Source: Allobosea sp.
Lineage (GTDB): Bacteria; Pseudomonadota; Alphaproteobacteria; Rhizobiales; Beijerinckiaceae
Assembly: GCF_017308075.1 (NCBI RefSeq)
Contig: NZ_JAFKFX010000028.1
Coordinates: 124,001-188,000, forward strand
Length of the DNA: 64,000 nucleotides
Direction: 5' to 3'
Notes under the pieces: model-generated
What the model was told of the DNA's origin: nothing
Database searches by the model: none
Seen by the model: the letters and a program-made list of their open reading frames with translations, nothing else
Shown: one piece after another, positions 17,217 to 26,308 of the stretch
Layout of the letters: each line of letters starts with the position of its first letter
Numbering within the stretch: position 1 is the first letter of the stretch
Program-made: the position numbers and the translations under genes

Positions 17217-18419
17217 TCACTTCTTGACGAGCGGGCACTCGCTTTCGGAAAGCGGCTTGAAGGCGTCGTCGGCCTTCAGCACCGCGACCTGCTTGTAATA
17301 GTCCCACGGTCCCTTCGATTCCGACGGCTTCTTGACTTCGAACAGGTACATGTCGTGCATCTTGCGGCCATCGGCGCGGACCGAGCCCTTGCCGAACAGC
17401 GGGTCGTCCGTCGGCAACTCCTTCATCTTCGCCATCACGGCGGTGGCGTCCTTGCTCTTGGCCGCCTCGATCGCCTTGAGATAGTGCAGCATGCCGGAAT
17501 AGACGCCGGCCTGGACCATGGACGGCTTCTTGCCGCCATTGGCCTTGGCGAAGCGCTCCGACCAGGCGCGCGTCCCGTCATTATTGTCCCAGTAGAAGGC
17601 CTCGGTCAGGACCAGTCCCTGCGCCGTCTGCAGGCCGAGCGCATGCACGTCGGTGATGAAGACCAGGAGACCGGCGAGCTTCTGCCCGGCCGAGGTGATA
17701 CCGAATTCGCCCGCCTGCTTGATCGAGTTGATCGTGTCGCCGCCGGCATTGGCGAGACCGATGACCTTGGCCTTCGAGGCCTGGGCCTGGAGCAGGAAGG
17801 AGGAGAAGTCGGTGCCCGGGAACGGCGTGCGCACCGCGCCGACGACCTTGCCGCCGTTCTTGGTGACGATGGCGCCGGTGTCGCGCTCCAGCGCATGGCC
17901 GAAGGCGTAGTCGGCGGTCATGAAGAACCAGCTGTCGCCGCCGGCCTTCACCATGGCGCCGCCCGTGCCCTGGGCCAGCGCATAGGTGTCGTAGGTCCAG
18001 TGGATCGTGTTCGGCGAACAGGCCTTGCCGGTCAGGTCCGAGGAGGCTGCGCCCGAATTGATGTGGATCTTGTTCTTTTCCTTGGTGATCTGGTTGACCG
18101 CCAGCGCGACCGAGGAGGTCGGCACGTCCAGGATCGCGTCGACGCCATCCTGGTCATACCACTGCCGGGCGATGGTCGAGCCGACGTCCGGCTTGTTCTG
18201 GTGGTCGGCCGAGACAATCTCGACCTTGATGCCCTTCTCCGCCGCCTTGAAATCCTCGACCGCCATGCGGGCCGCGATCACCGAGCCTTCGCCGGAGAGG
18301 TCGGCATAGAGGCCTGAGCGGTCGTTCATCACGCCGACCTTGACGCTGGTCTGGGCCTGGGCGGCGCCGGCCGCCAGGGCGGCGAGCGCGGTCCCGAGAA
18401 GCAGTGCTGTAGTCTTCAT
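17217..18419 (-). CDS. ABC transporter periplasmic substrate-binding protein (LivK-like)
   Basis: 400 residues. A Sec signal peptide (ALLLGTALAALAAGAAQAQ) precedes a type I periplasmic-binding fold of the amino-acid/amide family: VKVGVMNDRSGLYADLSGEG, WFFMTADYAFGHALERDTGA and an ending ECPLVKK. It captures the solute and delivers it to LivHM. The ligand cannot be assigned; relatives bind branched-chain amino acids, amides, urea or aromatic acids. The gene lies between livF and livH. Confidence 0.92.
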   Translation of the reverse strand: MKTTALLLGTALAALAAGAAQAQTSVKVGVMNDRSGLYADLSGEGSVIAARMAVEDFKAAEKGIKVEIVSADHQNKPDVGSTIARQWYDQDGVDAILDVPTSSVALAVNQITKEKNKIHINSGAASSDLTGKACSPNTIHWTYDTYALAQGTGGAMVKAGGDSWFFMTADYAFGHALERDTGAIVTKNGGKVVGAVRTPFPGTDFSSFLLQAQASKAKVIGLANAGGDTINSIKQAGEFGITSAGQKLAGLLVFITDVHALGLQTAQGLVLTEAFYWDNNDGTRAWSERFAKANGGKKPSMVQAGVYSGMLHYLKAIEAAKSKDATAVMAKMKELPTDDPLFGKGSVRADGRKMHDMYLFEVKKPSESKGPWDYYKQVAVLKADDAFKPLSESECPLVKK

Positions 18420-18456
18420 GCCGTTCCTCCACCTTATGTCTTTGTTCTGGACTGGT

Positions 18457-19200
18457 TCAGACGCCGAGATAGCCGTGCAGCTTGTCGATATTGGCGTCGA
18501 GCTCCTCGTTCGGGATCATGTCGATCACCTTGCCCTGCTCGACGACATAGTGACGGTCGGCGACGGTCTGGGCGAAGCGGAAGTTCTGCTCGACCAGGAC
18601 GATGGTGAAGCCCTTCTGCTTGAGCATGCGGATGGTCGCGCCGATCTGGTCGATGATCACCGGGGCGAGGCCCTCGGTCGGCTCGTCGAGCAGCAGCAGG
18701 TTGGCGCCGGTGCGCAGGATGCGGCCGATCGCCAGCATCTGCTGCTCGCCGCCGGAGAGCTTGGTGCCCTGGCTCCTCAGCCGCTCCTTGATGTTGGGGA
18801 AGAGCTCAAAGATCTGCGCGACCGAGAGCCCGCCAGGCTTCACCTGCGGCGGCAGCATCAGGTTCTCCTCGACCGAGAGGGTCGAGTAGATGCCGCGCTC
18901 CTCGGGGACATAGCCGAGGCCGAGCCTGGCGATGGCGCGCGAGGGCAGCGAGATCGTCTCCTTGCCGGCGAAGTTGACCGAGCCCTTGCGCTTGCCGATC
19001 ACGCCCATGATCGACTTCAGCGTCGTCGTCTTGCCGGCGCCGTTGCGGCCGAGCAGGGTCACCACCTCGCCCTCGCCGACATCGAGATCGATGCCGTGCA
19101 GGACATGGCTCTCGCCATACCAAGCTTCGAGGCCGCGCACCTTCAGCAGCGGCGTCGTCCCGGCTTGCGCCTTGCGCTCCAGGGTCGCTTCAATGGCCAT
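18457..19200 (-). CDS. livF: ABC transporter ATP-binding protein LivF
   Basis: 247 residues from the ATG at 19198-19200, which has a GGGAG site and lies inside the end of livG. Walker A is LLGRNGAGKTTTLKSI, the signature is TKLSGGEQQMLAIGRIL and Walker B is LLLLDEPTEGLAPVI. The short LivF type lacks the C-terminal extension of LivG. It powers transport together with LivG. Confidence 0.94.
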   Translation of the reverse strand: MAIEATLERKAQAGTTPLLKVRGLEAWYGESHVLHGIDLDVGEGEVVTLLGRNGAGKTTTLKSIMGVIGKRKGSVNFAGKETISLPSRAIARLGLGYVPEERGIYSTLSVEENLMLPPQVKPGGLSVAQIFELFPNIKERLRSQGTKLSGGEQQMLAIGRILRTGANLLLLDEPTEGLAPVIIDQIGATIRMLKQKGFTIVLVEQNFRFAQTVADRHYVVEQGKVIDMIPNEELDANIDKLHGYLGV

Positions 19201-19954
19201 GGCCGACTCCCGAGCCGATATAGGCCTCGACCACGCGCGGGTCCTTCGAGACCGTGACATAGTCGCCTTCGGCCAGGACCTGGCCGCGGGCGAGCACGGT
19301 GATGCGGTCCGACAGCGAGGCCACCACCGAGAGGTTGTGCTCGACCATCAGGATGGTGCGGTTCTTCGAGACCTTGCGGATCAGCGTCGCGATCCGCTCG
19401 ATGTCCTCGCGGCCCATGCCGGCCATCGGCTCGTCGAGCAGCAGCATTTCCGGGTCGAGCGCCAGCGTCGTCGCGATCTCCAGCGCCCGCTTGCGGCCAT
19501 AGGAGAGCTCGACCGCCGGCAGATCGGCGAACGAGGACAGGCCAACGGCCTCGACCAGCGCCAGCGCCTCCTTGTCGAGCGAACGCAGAACGTCTTCGGA
19601 ACGCCAGAAATCGAAGGAGTCGCCGCGCTTGCGCTGCAGTGCGATGCGGACATTGTTCATCACGCTGAGCTGCGGGAACACCGCCGAGATCTGGAAGGAG
19701 CGCACCAGGCCGAGCCGCGCGATCTCTGCCGGCTTCTGCCGCGTGATGTCGCGCCCATTATAGACGATCGACCCGCGCGTCGGCGCGAGAAACTTGGTCA
19801 GGAGATTGAAGCAGGTCGTCTTCCCGGCGCCGTTCGGCCCGATCAGCGCGTGGATCGTGCCGCGTTTGACGCTGAGATCGACCCCATTGACTGCTGTGAA
19901 GCCGGCGAATTCTTTCGTAAGACCCGACGTCGAGAGAATAATATCCTCAGACAT
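19190..19954 (-). CDS. livG: ABC transporter ATP-binding protein LivG
   Basis: 254 residues from the ATG at 19952-19954; a GTG nine bases earlier is also in frame. Walker A is LIGPNGAGKTTCFNLLT, the signature region is AVELSYGRKRALEIATTLA (LSYG in place of LSGG, normal for LivG), and Walker B is MLLLDEPMAGM. The C-terminal VEAYIGSG is typical of LivG. It is the first gene of the transporter transcript and overlaps livF by 11 bases. The gene is divergent from the CoA-transferase genes. Confidence 0.94.
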   Translation of the reverse strand: MSEDIILSTSGLTKEFAGFTAVNGVDLSVKRGTIHALIGPNGAGKTTCFNLLTKFLAPTRGSIVYNGRDITRQKPAEIARLGLVRSFQISAVFPQLSVMNNVRIALQRKRGDSFDFWRSEDVLRSLDKEALALVEAVGLSSFADLPAVELSYGRKRALEIATTLALDPEMLLLDEPMAGMGREDIERIATLIRKVSKNRTILMVEHNLSVVASLSDRITVLARGQVLAEGDYVTVSKDPRVVEAYIGSGVGHGH

Positions 19955-20362
19955 ACAACTCACGCATGTCGGTCACCCCGTTCAATCTTGTTTGATCGTT
20001 TCCCCTAGGCCGTCATGCTGCACCGCGCATATCACCCATGTCAACGGCGCACATGTGCAGGGAAGTCCATCCGGTTGGGGTGAAAAGCCCCGGCTTAGAC
20101 AAAAGGCGTAAGGCCTCGGGTGGAGCCGCTGTCGTTCCCAAGCCGGCGTCCGGCAGAGGGGTCCGGTGCCGGCTGGCGCGCGAGCGGAACCTCGCGGGCG
20201 CGAAACCTCACCGGCAGTCCGGACTTGCCGTCAGGCTGAGCCGTCATGGTCCAGCGGGGCGCTGCCCGAGACGGACTTTCCCGTGTTGCGGGCCGCTGGG
20301 GGCTCGGCTAGTTCTTGCTGCAGGCCCGATCAGCTTCCTTTCACAGCGACAAAGGCATCACG
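19955..20362. other. Intergenic stretch with a strongly structured, unassigned segment
   Basis: 408 bases separate livG from the divergent CoA-transferase genes. From about 20055 to 20330 the plus strand contains back-to-back stem-loops: GGGG-tgaaaag-CCCC near 20078; a near-perfect 11-base stem at 20142-20173 built from GCCGGCGTCCGG and CCGGTGCCGGC; GCGCGCGAG paired with CTCGCGGGCGC near 20177-20202; and CGGCA paired with TGCCG near 20213. It does not match the conserved cores I know for cobalamin, FMN, TPP, SAM or glycine riboswitches, RNase P RNA, tmRNA or 6S RNA. It may be a leader RNA, a separate small RNA or an intron remnant. No convincing protein is encoded. Confidence 0.4.
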
Positions 20363-21070
20363 ATGAAGAAGGTCTATCCCGATGCGGCGGCGGCTCTCGC
20401 CGGCATCGTCAAGGACGGCATGACCATCATGGCGGGCGGCTTCGGCCTGTGCGGCATTCCCGATACGCTGATCGAGGCGATCCGCGCTTCCGGCGCCAGG
20501 AACCTGACCTTCATCTCCAACAATGCCGGTGTCGACGGTGCCGGGCTCGGCATCCTGCTCGAGACCAAGCAGATCAGGAAGATGATCAGTTCCTATGTCG
20601 GCGAGAACAAGCTCTTCGCCGAGCAGTATCTTTCCGGCCAGCTCGAGCTCGAGTTCAACCCGCAGGGCACCCTGGCCGAGCGCATCCGCGCCGGCGGCGC
20701 CGGCATCCCGGCCTTCTTCACCAAGACCGGCGTCGGCACGCTGATCGCCGAAGGCAAGGAGGAGCGCGAGTTCGACGGCGAGCGCTACATCATGGAGCGC
20801 GGCCTGTTCGCCGACATCTCGATCGTCCATGCCTGGAAGGGCGATACCGAGGGCAACCTCGTCTACCGGAAGACCGCGCGCAACTTCAATCCGATGATGG
20901 CGACGGCCTCGCGCTTGAGCGTGGCGCAGGTCGAGCATCTCGTCCCGGCCGGCGAGATCGATCCCGACCACATCCACACCCCCGGCATCTTCGTGAAGCG
21001 GATCGTCCATGTGACGAACCCGGTGAAGCGCATCGAGCAGCGCACCGTCCGCAAGCGCGAAACGGCTTGA
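20363..21070 (+). CDS. scoA: 3-oxoacid CoA-transferase subunit A
   Basis: 235 residues. The family signature is [19 protein letters not shown], then [16 protein letters not shown], and later [21 protein letters not shown]. With subunit B it transfers CoA between succinyl-CoA and a 3-oxoacid such as acetoacetate. The ATG at 20363 was chosen because family members begin with this motif; the in-frame extension upstream lies in the structured non-coding region. Subunit B follows after 16 bases. Confidence 0.93.
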   Translation: MKKVYPDAAAALAGIVKDGMTIMAGGFGLCGIPDTLIEAIRASGARNLTFISNNAGVDGAGLGILLETKQIRKMISSYVGENKLFAEQYLSGQLELEFNPQGTLAERIRAGGAGIPAFFTKTGVGTLIAEGKEEREFDGERYIMERGLFADISIVHAWKGDTEGNLVYRKTARNFNPMMATASRLSVAQVEHLVPAGEIDPDHIHTPGIFVKRIVHVTNPVKRIEQRTVRKRETA

Positions 21071-21086
21071 GCAGGAGATCACGCAC

Positions 21087-21740
21087 ATGGCCTGGACCCG
21101 TGAACAGATCGCCGCCCGTGCCGCCAAGGAGCTGAAGGACGGTTTCTACGTCAATCTCGGCATCGGCATCCCGACGCTCGTCTCGAACTACATCCCGGAC
21201 GGTATGAGCGTGCAGCTCCAGTCGGAGAACGGCATGCTCGGCATGGGCCCCTTCCCCTATGAGGGCGAGGAGGACCCCGACCTGATCAATGCCGGCAAGC
21301 AGACCATCACCGAACTGCCGACGACGAGCTATTTCTCGTCCTCGGATTCCTTCGGCATGATCCGCGGCGGCCATATCGACCTCTCCATTCTCGGCGCCAT
21401 GCAGGTTGCCGAGAATGGCGACCTCGCCAACTGGATGATCCCCGGCAAGATGGTGAAGGGCATGGGCGGCGCCATGGACCTCGTCGCCGGCGTCAAGAAG
21501 GTCGTCGTGGTGATGGAGCATGTCGCCAAGAACAAGGACGGCTCGGAATCGCCGAAGCTGCTCAAGGCCTGCGACCTGCCGCTGACCGGGGCCGGGGTCG
21601 TCGACATGGTGATCACCGATCTCGGCGTCTTCTCGATCGACGAGAACGGCGGCGGCATGACCCTGATCGAACTCGCCGAGGGCGTCACCCTCGACGAGAT
21701 CAAGGCCAAGACCGAGGCGCCGTTCAAGGTCGCGCTCTGA
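21087..21740 (+). CDS. scoB: 3-oxoacid CoA-transferase subunit B
   Basis: 217 residues with the subunit B signature [19 protein letters not shown] and the catalytic glutamate in [14 protein letters not shown], which forms the glutamyl-CoA intermediate. [11 protein letters not shown] and [14 protein letters not shown] are also typical. It forms a heteromeric enzyme with the preceding subunit, probably used in ketone-body, polyhydroxybutyrate or branched-chain breakdown, which fits the adjacent amino-acid-type transporter. Confidence 0.94.
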   Translation: MAWTREQIAARAAKELKDGFYVNLGIGIPTLVSNYIPDGMSVQLQSENGMLGMGPFPYEGEEDPDLINAGKQTITELPTTSYFSSSDSFGMIRGGHIDLSILGAMQVAENGDLANWMIPGKMVKGMGGAMDLVAGVKKVVVVMEHVAKNKDGSESPKLLKACDLPLTGAGVVDMVITDLGVFSIDENGGGMTLIELAEGVTLDEIKAKTEAPFKVAL

Positions 21741-21751
21741 CGCTGCGTGTC

Positions 21752-21774
21752 ATGGCCGGGCTCGACCCGGCCAT
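21752..21774. repeat. Short palindrome ATGGCCGGG/CCCGGCCAT
   Basis: A perfect 9-base inverted repeat with a CTCGA loop lies 11 bases after scoB. It is followed by CTTTCC and resembles dispersed TCATGGCCGGGCTCGACCCGGCCATC elements in this order. It may contribute to transcription termination of scoAB. Confidence 0.55.
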
Positions 21775-21787
21775 CTTTCCGGCAATG

Positions 21788-21813
21788 AAGGGCGCAGCTC
21801 AGCTGCGCCCTTT
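21788..21813. terminator. Probable bidirectional terminator between scoB and bluB
   Basis: GGGCGCAGCT and AGCTGCGCCC form a perfect 10-base stem around one base. On the plus strand the stem is followed by TTTCTC, giving an intrinsic terminator for scoAB. The hairpin overlaps the bluB stop codon, so it could also end the long cobalamin transcript arriving from the right. Confidence 0.65.
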
Positions 21814-22413
21814 CTCCCAGCCGGCTTGCACCAGCTCCGGCACATCGTGCTCTTCGACCGGGAAGCCGACGCAGAGATAGGCGACCAGCTTCCATCCGGG
21901 TGGTGCGCCGGCGATGTGGCGCACCTCTTCGGGATCGAGGATCGAGACCCAGCCGACTCCGACGCCATGGGCACGGGCCGCGAGCCAGAACTGGGTGATC
22001 GCGGCGACGACCGAATAATCCAGCATTTCCGGCATGGTCCGCCGGCCGAGGCCATGGCCCTGCAAGGTGCCGTGATCGCAGAACACCGCGAACTGCACTG
22101 GCGCCTCGCGCAAGCCCTCGAGCTTCAGCCGCGCATAGAGCGCCGCGCGCTCGCCCTCGTAATCGGACAGCGCCTCGGCATTGCAGCGGGAAAAGCTCGC
22201 CTGCACCGCGGCGCGTTGCGCAGCCCCGTCGATCCTGAGCCACCGCCAGGGCTGCGAATGCCCGACCGATGGTGAGAGCTCCATCAAGCTGATGAGCTTT
22301 GCGAGCAGCGGCTCCGGCAGGGCATCCGTGCGGAAACGCCGGACATCGCGCCGCCAGCTCAGAAGCTCGCCGAGCTTGTCCTGGAAAGGGCTGTCGAAAA
22401 CGGGAGGCATCAA
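21799..22413 (-). CDS. bluB: 5,6-Dimethylbenzimidazole synthase
   Basis: 204 residues of the nitroreductase fold, BluB branch. BluB uses oxygen to fragment reduced FMN into 5,6-dimethylbenzimidazole, the lower ligand of cobalamin. Markers are the LSWRRDVRRFRTDALPE start, PSVGHSQPWRWLRI, the FCDHGTLQGHGLGR lid segment and VGVGWVSILDPEEVR. It is the last gene of the riboswitch-led cobalamin cluster, separated from cobB by a palindromic repeat. Confidence 0.95.
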   Translation of the reverse strand: MMPPVFDSPFQDKLGELLSWRRDVRRFRTDALPEPLLAKLISLMELSPSVGHSQPWRWLRIDGAAQRAAVQASFSRCNAEALSDYEGERAALYARLKLEGLREAPVQFAVFCDHGTLQGHGLGRRTMPEMLDYSVVAAITQFWLAARAHGVGVGWVSILDPEEVRHIAGAPPGWKLVAYLCVGFPVEEHDVPELVQAGWEKGRS

Positions 22414-22429
22414 GCCGGTTCCGCTTCTC

Positions 22430-22538
22430 AGCCCTCATCCTGAGGAGCCGCGCAGCGGCGTCTCGAAGGATGCTTCCAGTGCGCACTGGAGCATCCTTCG
22501 AGACGCGATCCTGCGGATCGCTCCTCAGGATGAGGGCT
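22430..22538. repeat. Dispersed palindromic repeat (AGCCCTCATCCTGAGGAG type), nested form
   Basis: Outer arms AGCCCTCATCCTGAGGAG at the left end and CTCCTCAGGATGAGGGCT at the right end form a perfect 18-base inverted repeat. A second hairpin sits inside (GTCTCGAAGGATGC against GCATCCTTCGAGAC). The element lies between cobB and bluB. The same 18-base outer arms reappear inside cobN at 32512-32563 without the nested hairpin. Confidence 0.85.
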
Positions 22539-22564
22539 GAAGGTGGTTTGGATCGATTGCGCGC

Positions 22565-23890
22565 TCAAGGTTTCGTCCGTGCGGCGACCGCGTGGAAGAA
22601 GGAGCCGGTGACGAGGCCACGCCGGCTGCCGGCCGGCACCGGGGCGGAGCCATGCGGGTCGCTGACCACTGCGAGTGGCGGGTCGTCGCCTTGCGAGACG
22701 ATGCTGGCATAATGGAACTCATGGCCGCTCAGGCGCGCGCCCGCCGCTCCGAGCAGGCAATCGGCTTCCAGTACGGCGTTGCGGTAGCCGAGATTCATCT
22801 TGCGCTTGGCAAAGCTGGTCTCGACCGCGAGCAGCCCTGCCATGGCATGGCTTACCCCGTCGGCATCGGTCAGGCTCCGGCCGAGCACCATATAGCCGCC
22901 GCATTCGCCATGGACGGGGCGCGTCCGGGCGAAGGCGCGCAGGCCGTCGAGGAAGCGCGAGGCCGAGGCGATCCGCCCGGCATGCAGCTCCGGATAGCCG
23001 CCGGGCAGCCAGCAGGCGTCGCAATCGTCCGGGGGCGCCTCGTCGGCCAGCGGCGAGAATGGGCGGAGTTCGGCTCCTTGCGCCCGCCATCCGGCCTCGA
23101 CATGCGGGTAGACGAAGCTGAAGGCGGAGTCGCGGGCGATGGCGATGCGCTTGCCGGGGGCGGGCAGGGCCGGAGCGGCCTCGCCCGATACCGGCAGCAT
23201 CGTCGCGCCGGCCGCAGCGACAACCGCATCGAGATCGACCGCGCCTGCGACCGCTTCCGCCAACGAATCGAGCCGGGCATGCAAATCCTCGGTCTCGCCG
23301 GCCTGTACCAGGCCGAGATGGCGCTCGGGCAGGATCAGGCTGGCCTCGCGCGGCAGTGCGCCGAAGACCGGCAGGCCGATCCGCTCCATGCCGGCGGCGG
23401 CGAGCCGGCGATGGCGTTCGCTCGCGACCTTGTTGAGGATGACCCCGGCGATCCTGATGCGCGGATCATAGAGCTTGCAGCCAAGCGCGACCGCCCCGGC
23501 CGATTGCGCCTGACCGGAGACGTCGACGACGAGCACGACCGGCCAGCCGAGCAAAGCGGCGATGTCGGCGCTGGCGCCGGTGTGCCCTTCCGGCCCCGGG
23601 ACGGCGTCGAACAGGCCCATCGAGCCCTCGGCGACGATGATGTCGGCATCCTGCGCCGCCTTGCCTGCGATGCCGGCAAGCAGCGCGTCCGGCATCGCAT
23701 AGCTGTCAAGATTGGCGCTGGCGGCGCCGGTCGCTGCGGCATGGAAGGCCGGGTCGATATAGTCCGGCCCGCATTTCAGGCCGCGCACGGCAAGCCCGCG
23801 TCGGGTGAGCGCCCGCTGCAGGCCGAGCGTGATCGTGGTCTTGCCGGAGCCGGAGCGCGGTGCGGCGACGAGCAGGCCCCTGGCCGTCAT
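22565..23890 (-). CDS. cobB: Cobyrinate (hydrogenobyrinate) a,c-diamide synthase
   Basis: 441 residues. The N-terminal ATP-binding domain has the P-loop [15 protein letters not shown]; the C-terminal class I glutaminase domain carries the nucleophile Cys in [11 protein letters not shown]. The enzyme amidates the a and c carboxylates using glutamine and ATP before cobalt insertion in the aerobic route. The start overlaps the cobM stop by four bases (ATGA). Confidence 0.96.
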   Translation of the reverse strand: MTARGLLVAAPRSGSGKTTITLGLQRALTRRGLAVRGLKCGPDYIDPAFHAAATGAASANLDSYAMPDALLAGIAGKAAQDADIIVAEGSMGLFDAVPGPEGHTGASADIAALLGWPVVLVVDVSGQAQSAGAVALGCKLYDPRIRIAGVILNKVASERHRRLAAAGMERIGLPVFGALPREASLILPERHLGLVQAGETEDLHARLDSLAEAVAGAVDLDAVVAAAGATMLPVSGEAAPALPAPGKRIAIARDSAFSFVYPHVEAGWRAQGAELRPFSPLADEAPPDDCDACWLPGGYPELHAGRIASASRFLDGLRAFARTRPVHGECGGYMVLGRSLTDADGVSHAMAGLLAVETSFAKRKMNLGYRNAVLEADCLLGAAGARLSGHEFHYASIVSQGDDPPLAVVSDPHGSAPVPAGSRRGLVTGSFFHAVAARTKP

Positions 23891-24654
23891 GCCTGTCCCC
23901 CGCGCGGCCGGAAACGGCGGTCATAGCCGGTGGAATACAGTGCGCTCTCGCCGAAATCGGCACTGCCGAGGGCCGGGCCGACCAGGATCAGTGCGGTCCG
24001 TTCGAGATCGGCGGCGCGCACCTGCGCCGCGATGTCGGCGAGCGTGCCGCGCAGCACCCGTTCATCCGGCCAGGAGGCGCGAAACACCACCGCGACCGGG
24101 CAATCGGCGCCGTAGAACGGCGTAAGCTCGGCGGCGACCTGCTCGATCACATGGATCGAGAGATGGATCGCGAGCGTCGTCCCCGAAGCGGCGAAGGTCG
24201 CGAGCTTCTCCTTTTCCGGCATGGCCGAGGCGCGGCCGGAGGTCCGCGTCAGCACCAGCGATTGCGCGACGCCCGGCAGGGTGAGCTCGCGCTTCAGCGC
24301 GGCGGCGGCGGCGGCGAAGGCCGGCACACCCGGCGTGACCTCATAGGGAATGCCGAGCGCTTCCAGCCGGCGCATCTGCTCGCCGGTCGCGCTCCAGATC
24401 GAGATGTCGCCGGAGTGCAGCCGGGCCACGTCCTGGCCCTGCTCATGCGCCGCCGCGATTTCGGCGATGATCGCGTCGAGATCGAGCGGGGCGGTGTCGA
24501 CGATGCGCGCGCCCGGCGGGCACCAGCCGAGCATCGCCTGCGGGATCAGCGACCCCGCATAAAGGCAGACCGGGCAGGAGGCGATCAGGTCGCGCCCGCG
24601 CAGGGTGATCAGGTCGGCGGCGCCCGGGCCGGCGCCGATGAAATGCACGGTCAT
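23887..24654 (-). CDS. cobM: Precorrin-4 C11-methyltransferase
   Basis: 255 residues of the tetrapyrrole methylase fold. Motifs are [38 protein letters not shown] and [12 protein letters not shown], characteristic of CobM/CbiF. It adds the C11 methyl group to precorrin-4 using S-adenosylmethionine. The ATG at 24652-24654 overlaps the cobE stop (ATGA), and its own stop overlaps the cobB start. Confidence 0.96.
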   Translation of the reverse strand: MTVHFIGAGPGAADLITLRGRDLIASCPVCLYAGSLIPQAMLGWCPPGARIVDTAPLDLDAIIAEIAAAHEQGQDVARLHSGDISIWSATGEQMRRLEALGIPYEVTPGVPAFAAAAAALKRELTLPGVAQSLVLTRTSGRASAMPEKEKLATFAASGTTLAIHLSIHVIEQVAAELTPFYGADCPVAVVFRASWPDERVLRGTLADIAAQVRAADLERTALILVGPALGSADFGESALYSTGYDRRFRPRGGQA

Positions 24655-25058
24655 AAGGCGTTCTTGTCCGGTTCGGCGCTGCGGGCGAGCGCGCATGTGA
24701 CGCGGCTCGTGGCGATGCGCGGCTGCACCAGCACGGCGCCCGGCCCGGCGGCGGCCAGTGCTGCCGCCTCCGCCACCGAGCCGACGCCATAGAGACCTGC
24801 GATGCGGGTCGAGCGCGTGGCGCAGGCGGCCTCGAAGCCGGCCAGCGCCTCGTCGGGAATAGCGACGAGTTCGACATCATGCGTCCGGGCGATGGCGGCG
24901 AGGCCGGGCTCGCCGAAGCGCGAGGCCAGCGTCGCCAGGCGACCGACAGCGCCCGCAGGAAGACCGGCGGCCGCCAGCGCTTGCGTCAGGCAGGCCTCGA
25001 TATCCGCCTCCGAGGTACCGGGGCGCAGGCCGATGCCGGCGGTGATGCCGGAGCTCAC
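24651..25058 (-). CDS. cobE: CobE / CbiG C-terminal-domain protein
   Basis: About 135 residues matching CobE, the C-terminal half of Cbi[35 protein letters not shown] and [14 protein letters not shown]. CobE is needed in the aerobic pathway, though its exact role near the C1 methylation step is unsettled. The GTG at 25058 overlaps the cobL stop as GTGA; an ATG at 25076 is an alternative that would overlap cobL by 22 bases. Confidence 0.9.
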   Translation of the reverse strand: MSSGITAGIGLRPGTSEADIEACLTQALAAAGLPAGAVGRLATLASRFGEPGLAAIARTHDVELVAIPDEALAGFEAACATRSTRIAGLYGVGSVAEAAALAAAGPGAVLVQPRIATSRVTCALARSAEPDKNAL

Positions 25059-26308
25059 GGCTTCACCACCCGCCATTGCGTCACCGGCATCGCCGGCCGC
25101 CAGCCATGCATCGTTCCGACCGGATCGAGATGAGCGATGCCGATGCGGCGCAGATTGCCGCCATGCTGCGCGAACAGCGCCGCGAGCCGCGCCTCGCCCT
25201 CGATGGTCACGGCGTTCGCGACCAGCCGGCCGCCCGGCTTCAGCGCCGCGAAGGCGGCCTCGAACAGGCCGGGATCGCCGAGCCCGCCACCGATGAAGAC
25301 CGCATTGGGTGAAGCCTTGCCGGCGAAGCTCGCCGGTGCCTTGCCTTCGACGATCTCGATCGGCACTGCGCCGAGCGTCAGCCGGTTGCGACCGATGCGT
25401 GCCGCCCGCTCCGGGAGCTCCTCGAAAGCGATCGCGCGGTTGTGGCGGTGGCGCAGGCACCATTCGATGCCGATCGAGCCGGAGCCGGCACCGACATCCC
25501 AGAGCAGCTCGCCGGCGCGGGGTGCGAGTGCCGAGAGTGTGATCGCGCGGATGTCGGCCTTGGTCAGCTGGCCGTCATGCTCGAACCAGTCGTCGGCGAG
25601 GCCGTTGGCCAGAGGCAGGATGCGGGCATCGGCGCCGGCGACGACGCTGACCGCCAGCATGTTGAGCGGCACGATCCCCTCAATCGCGAAGGCGTCGGCA
25701 CGCGTCTCGCGGATGCGCTCCTTCGGGCCGCCCAGCGCTTCGAGCACGGTGAGCGAGCTGCCGCCGAGGCCACGCTCCGACAGCAGCGCGGCGACGGCGG
25801 CGGGCGTCGATTCGTCCCAGGACAGCGCCAGGATGCGTGTCCCCGGCTGCAGCAGCGGGATGATGCGCTGTAAGGCCCGCCCGTGCAGGGAGACCAGCGC
25901 GCACTCCTCCTGAGGCCAGCGCATCCGCGTGCAAGCCATCGAAAACGCTGACAATTGCGGGATAACCCGCATTTCCTCCGGAGGGAGTGCTTTGGTCAGC
26001 CCGGCTCCGATGCCGTAATGGAACGGGTCGCTGGTGGCCAGAACGCAGACCGCCCGCCCGCGTTCGGCCAGGATCGCCGGTAGCGCATTTCTGAAGGGTT
26101 GGGGCCATGCCCGGGCCTCGCCGGGGACCTTTCCGATCAGCTTGAGATGGCGCTCTCCCCCGAACACGATCTCGGCCTGTTCGAGTGCCGCGAGAGCCTC
26201 TCGGGTTAGTCCGGCGCGGCCATCCTCGCCGAGTCCGACCAGCGAGAGCCAGGGGCCATGCTGCGCTGCGCTCGACAGCTTGTCGGTTTCAGGCGACAAA
26301 AGATTCAT
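25055..26308 (-). CDS. cobL: Precorrin-6Y C5,15-methyltransferase (decarboxylating)
   Basis: 417 residues, a natural fusion. The N-terminal half is a CbiE-type tetrapyrrole methylase (LSLVGLGEDGRAGLTREAL, LATSDPFHYGIGAGL); the C-terminal half is a CbiT-type Rossmann methyltransferase (LLWDVGAGSGSIGIEWCL). It methylates C5 and C15 and removes the acetate carboxyl at C12. Its ATG (complement of 26306-26308) overlaps the start of the opposite-strand cobK, and its GAGGA ribosome-binding site lies inside cobK's first codons. Confidence 0.95.
   Translation of the reverse strand: MNLLSPETDKLSSAAQHGPWLSLVGLGEDGRAGLTREALAALEQAEIVFGGERHLKLIGKVPGEARAWPQPFRNALPAILAERGRAVCVLATSDPFHYGIGAGLTKALPPEEMRVIPQLSAFSMACTRMRWPQEECALVSLHGRALQRIIPLLQPGTRILALSWDESTPAAVAALLSERGLGGSSLTVLEALGGPKERIRETRADAFAIEGIVPLNMLAVSVVAGADARILPLANGLADDWFEHDGQLTKADIRAITLSALAPRAGELLWDVGAGSGSIGIEWCLRHRHNRAIAFEELPERAARIGRNRLTLGAVPIEIVEGKAPASFAGKASPNAVFIGGGLGDPGLFEAAFAALKPGGRLVANAVTIEGEARLAALFAQHGGNLRRIGIAHLDPVGTMHGWRPAMPVTQWRVVKP

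Noticed and set aside
20055-20330. Cobalamin or FMN riboswitch, or group II intron fragment
   Set aside because: The conserved cores (GCCACTG box, the FMN-element blocks, an intron domain V hairpin) could not be found, so I left the segment unassigned.
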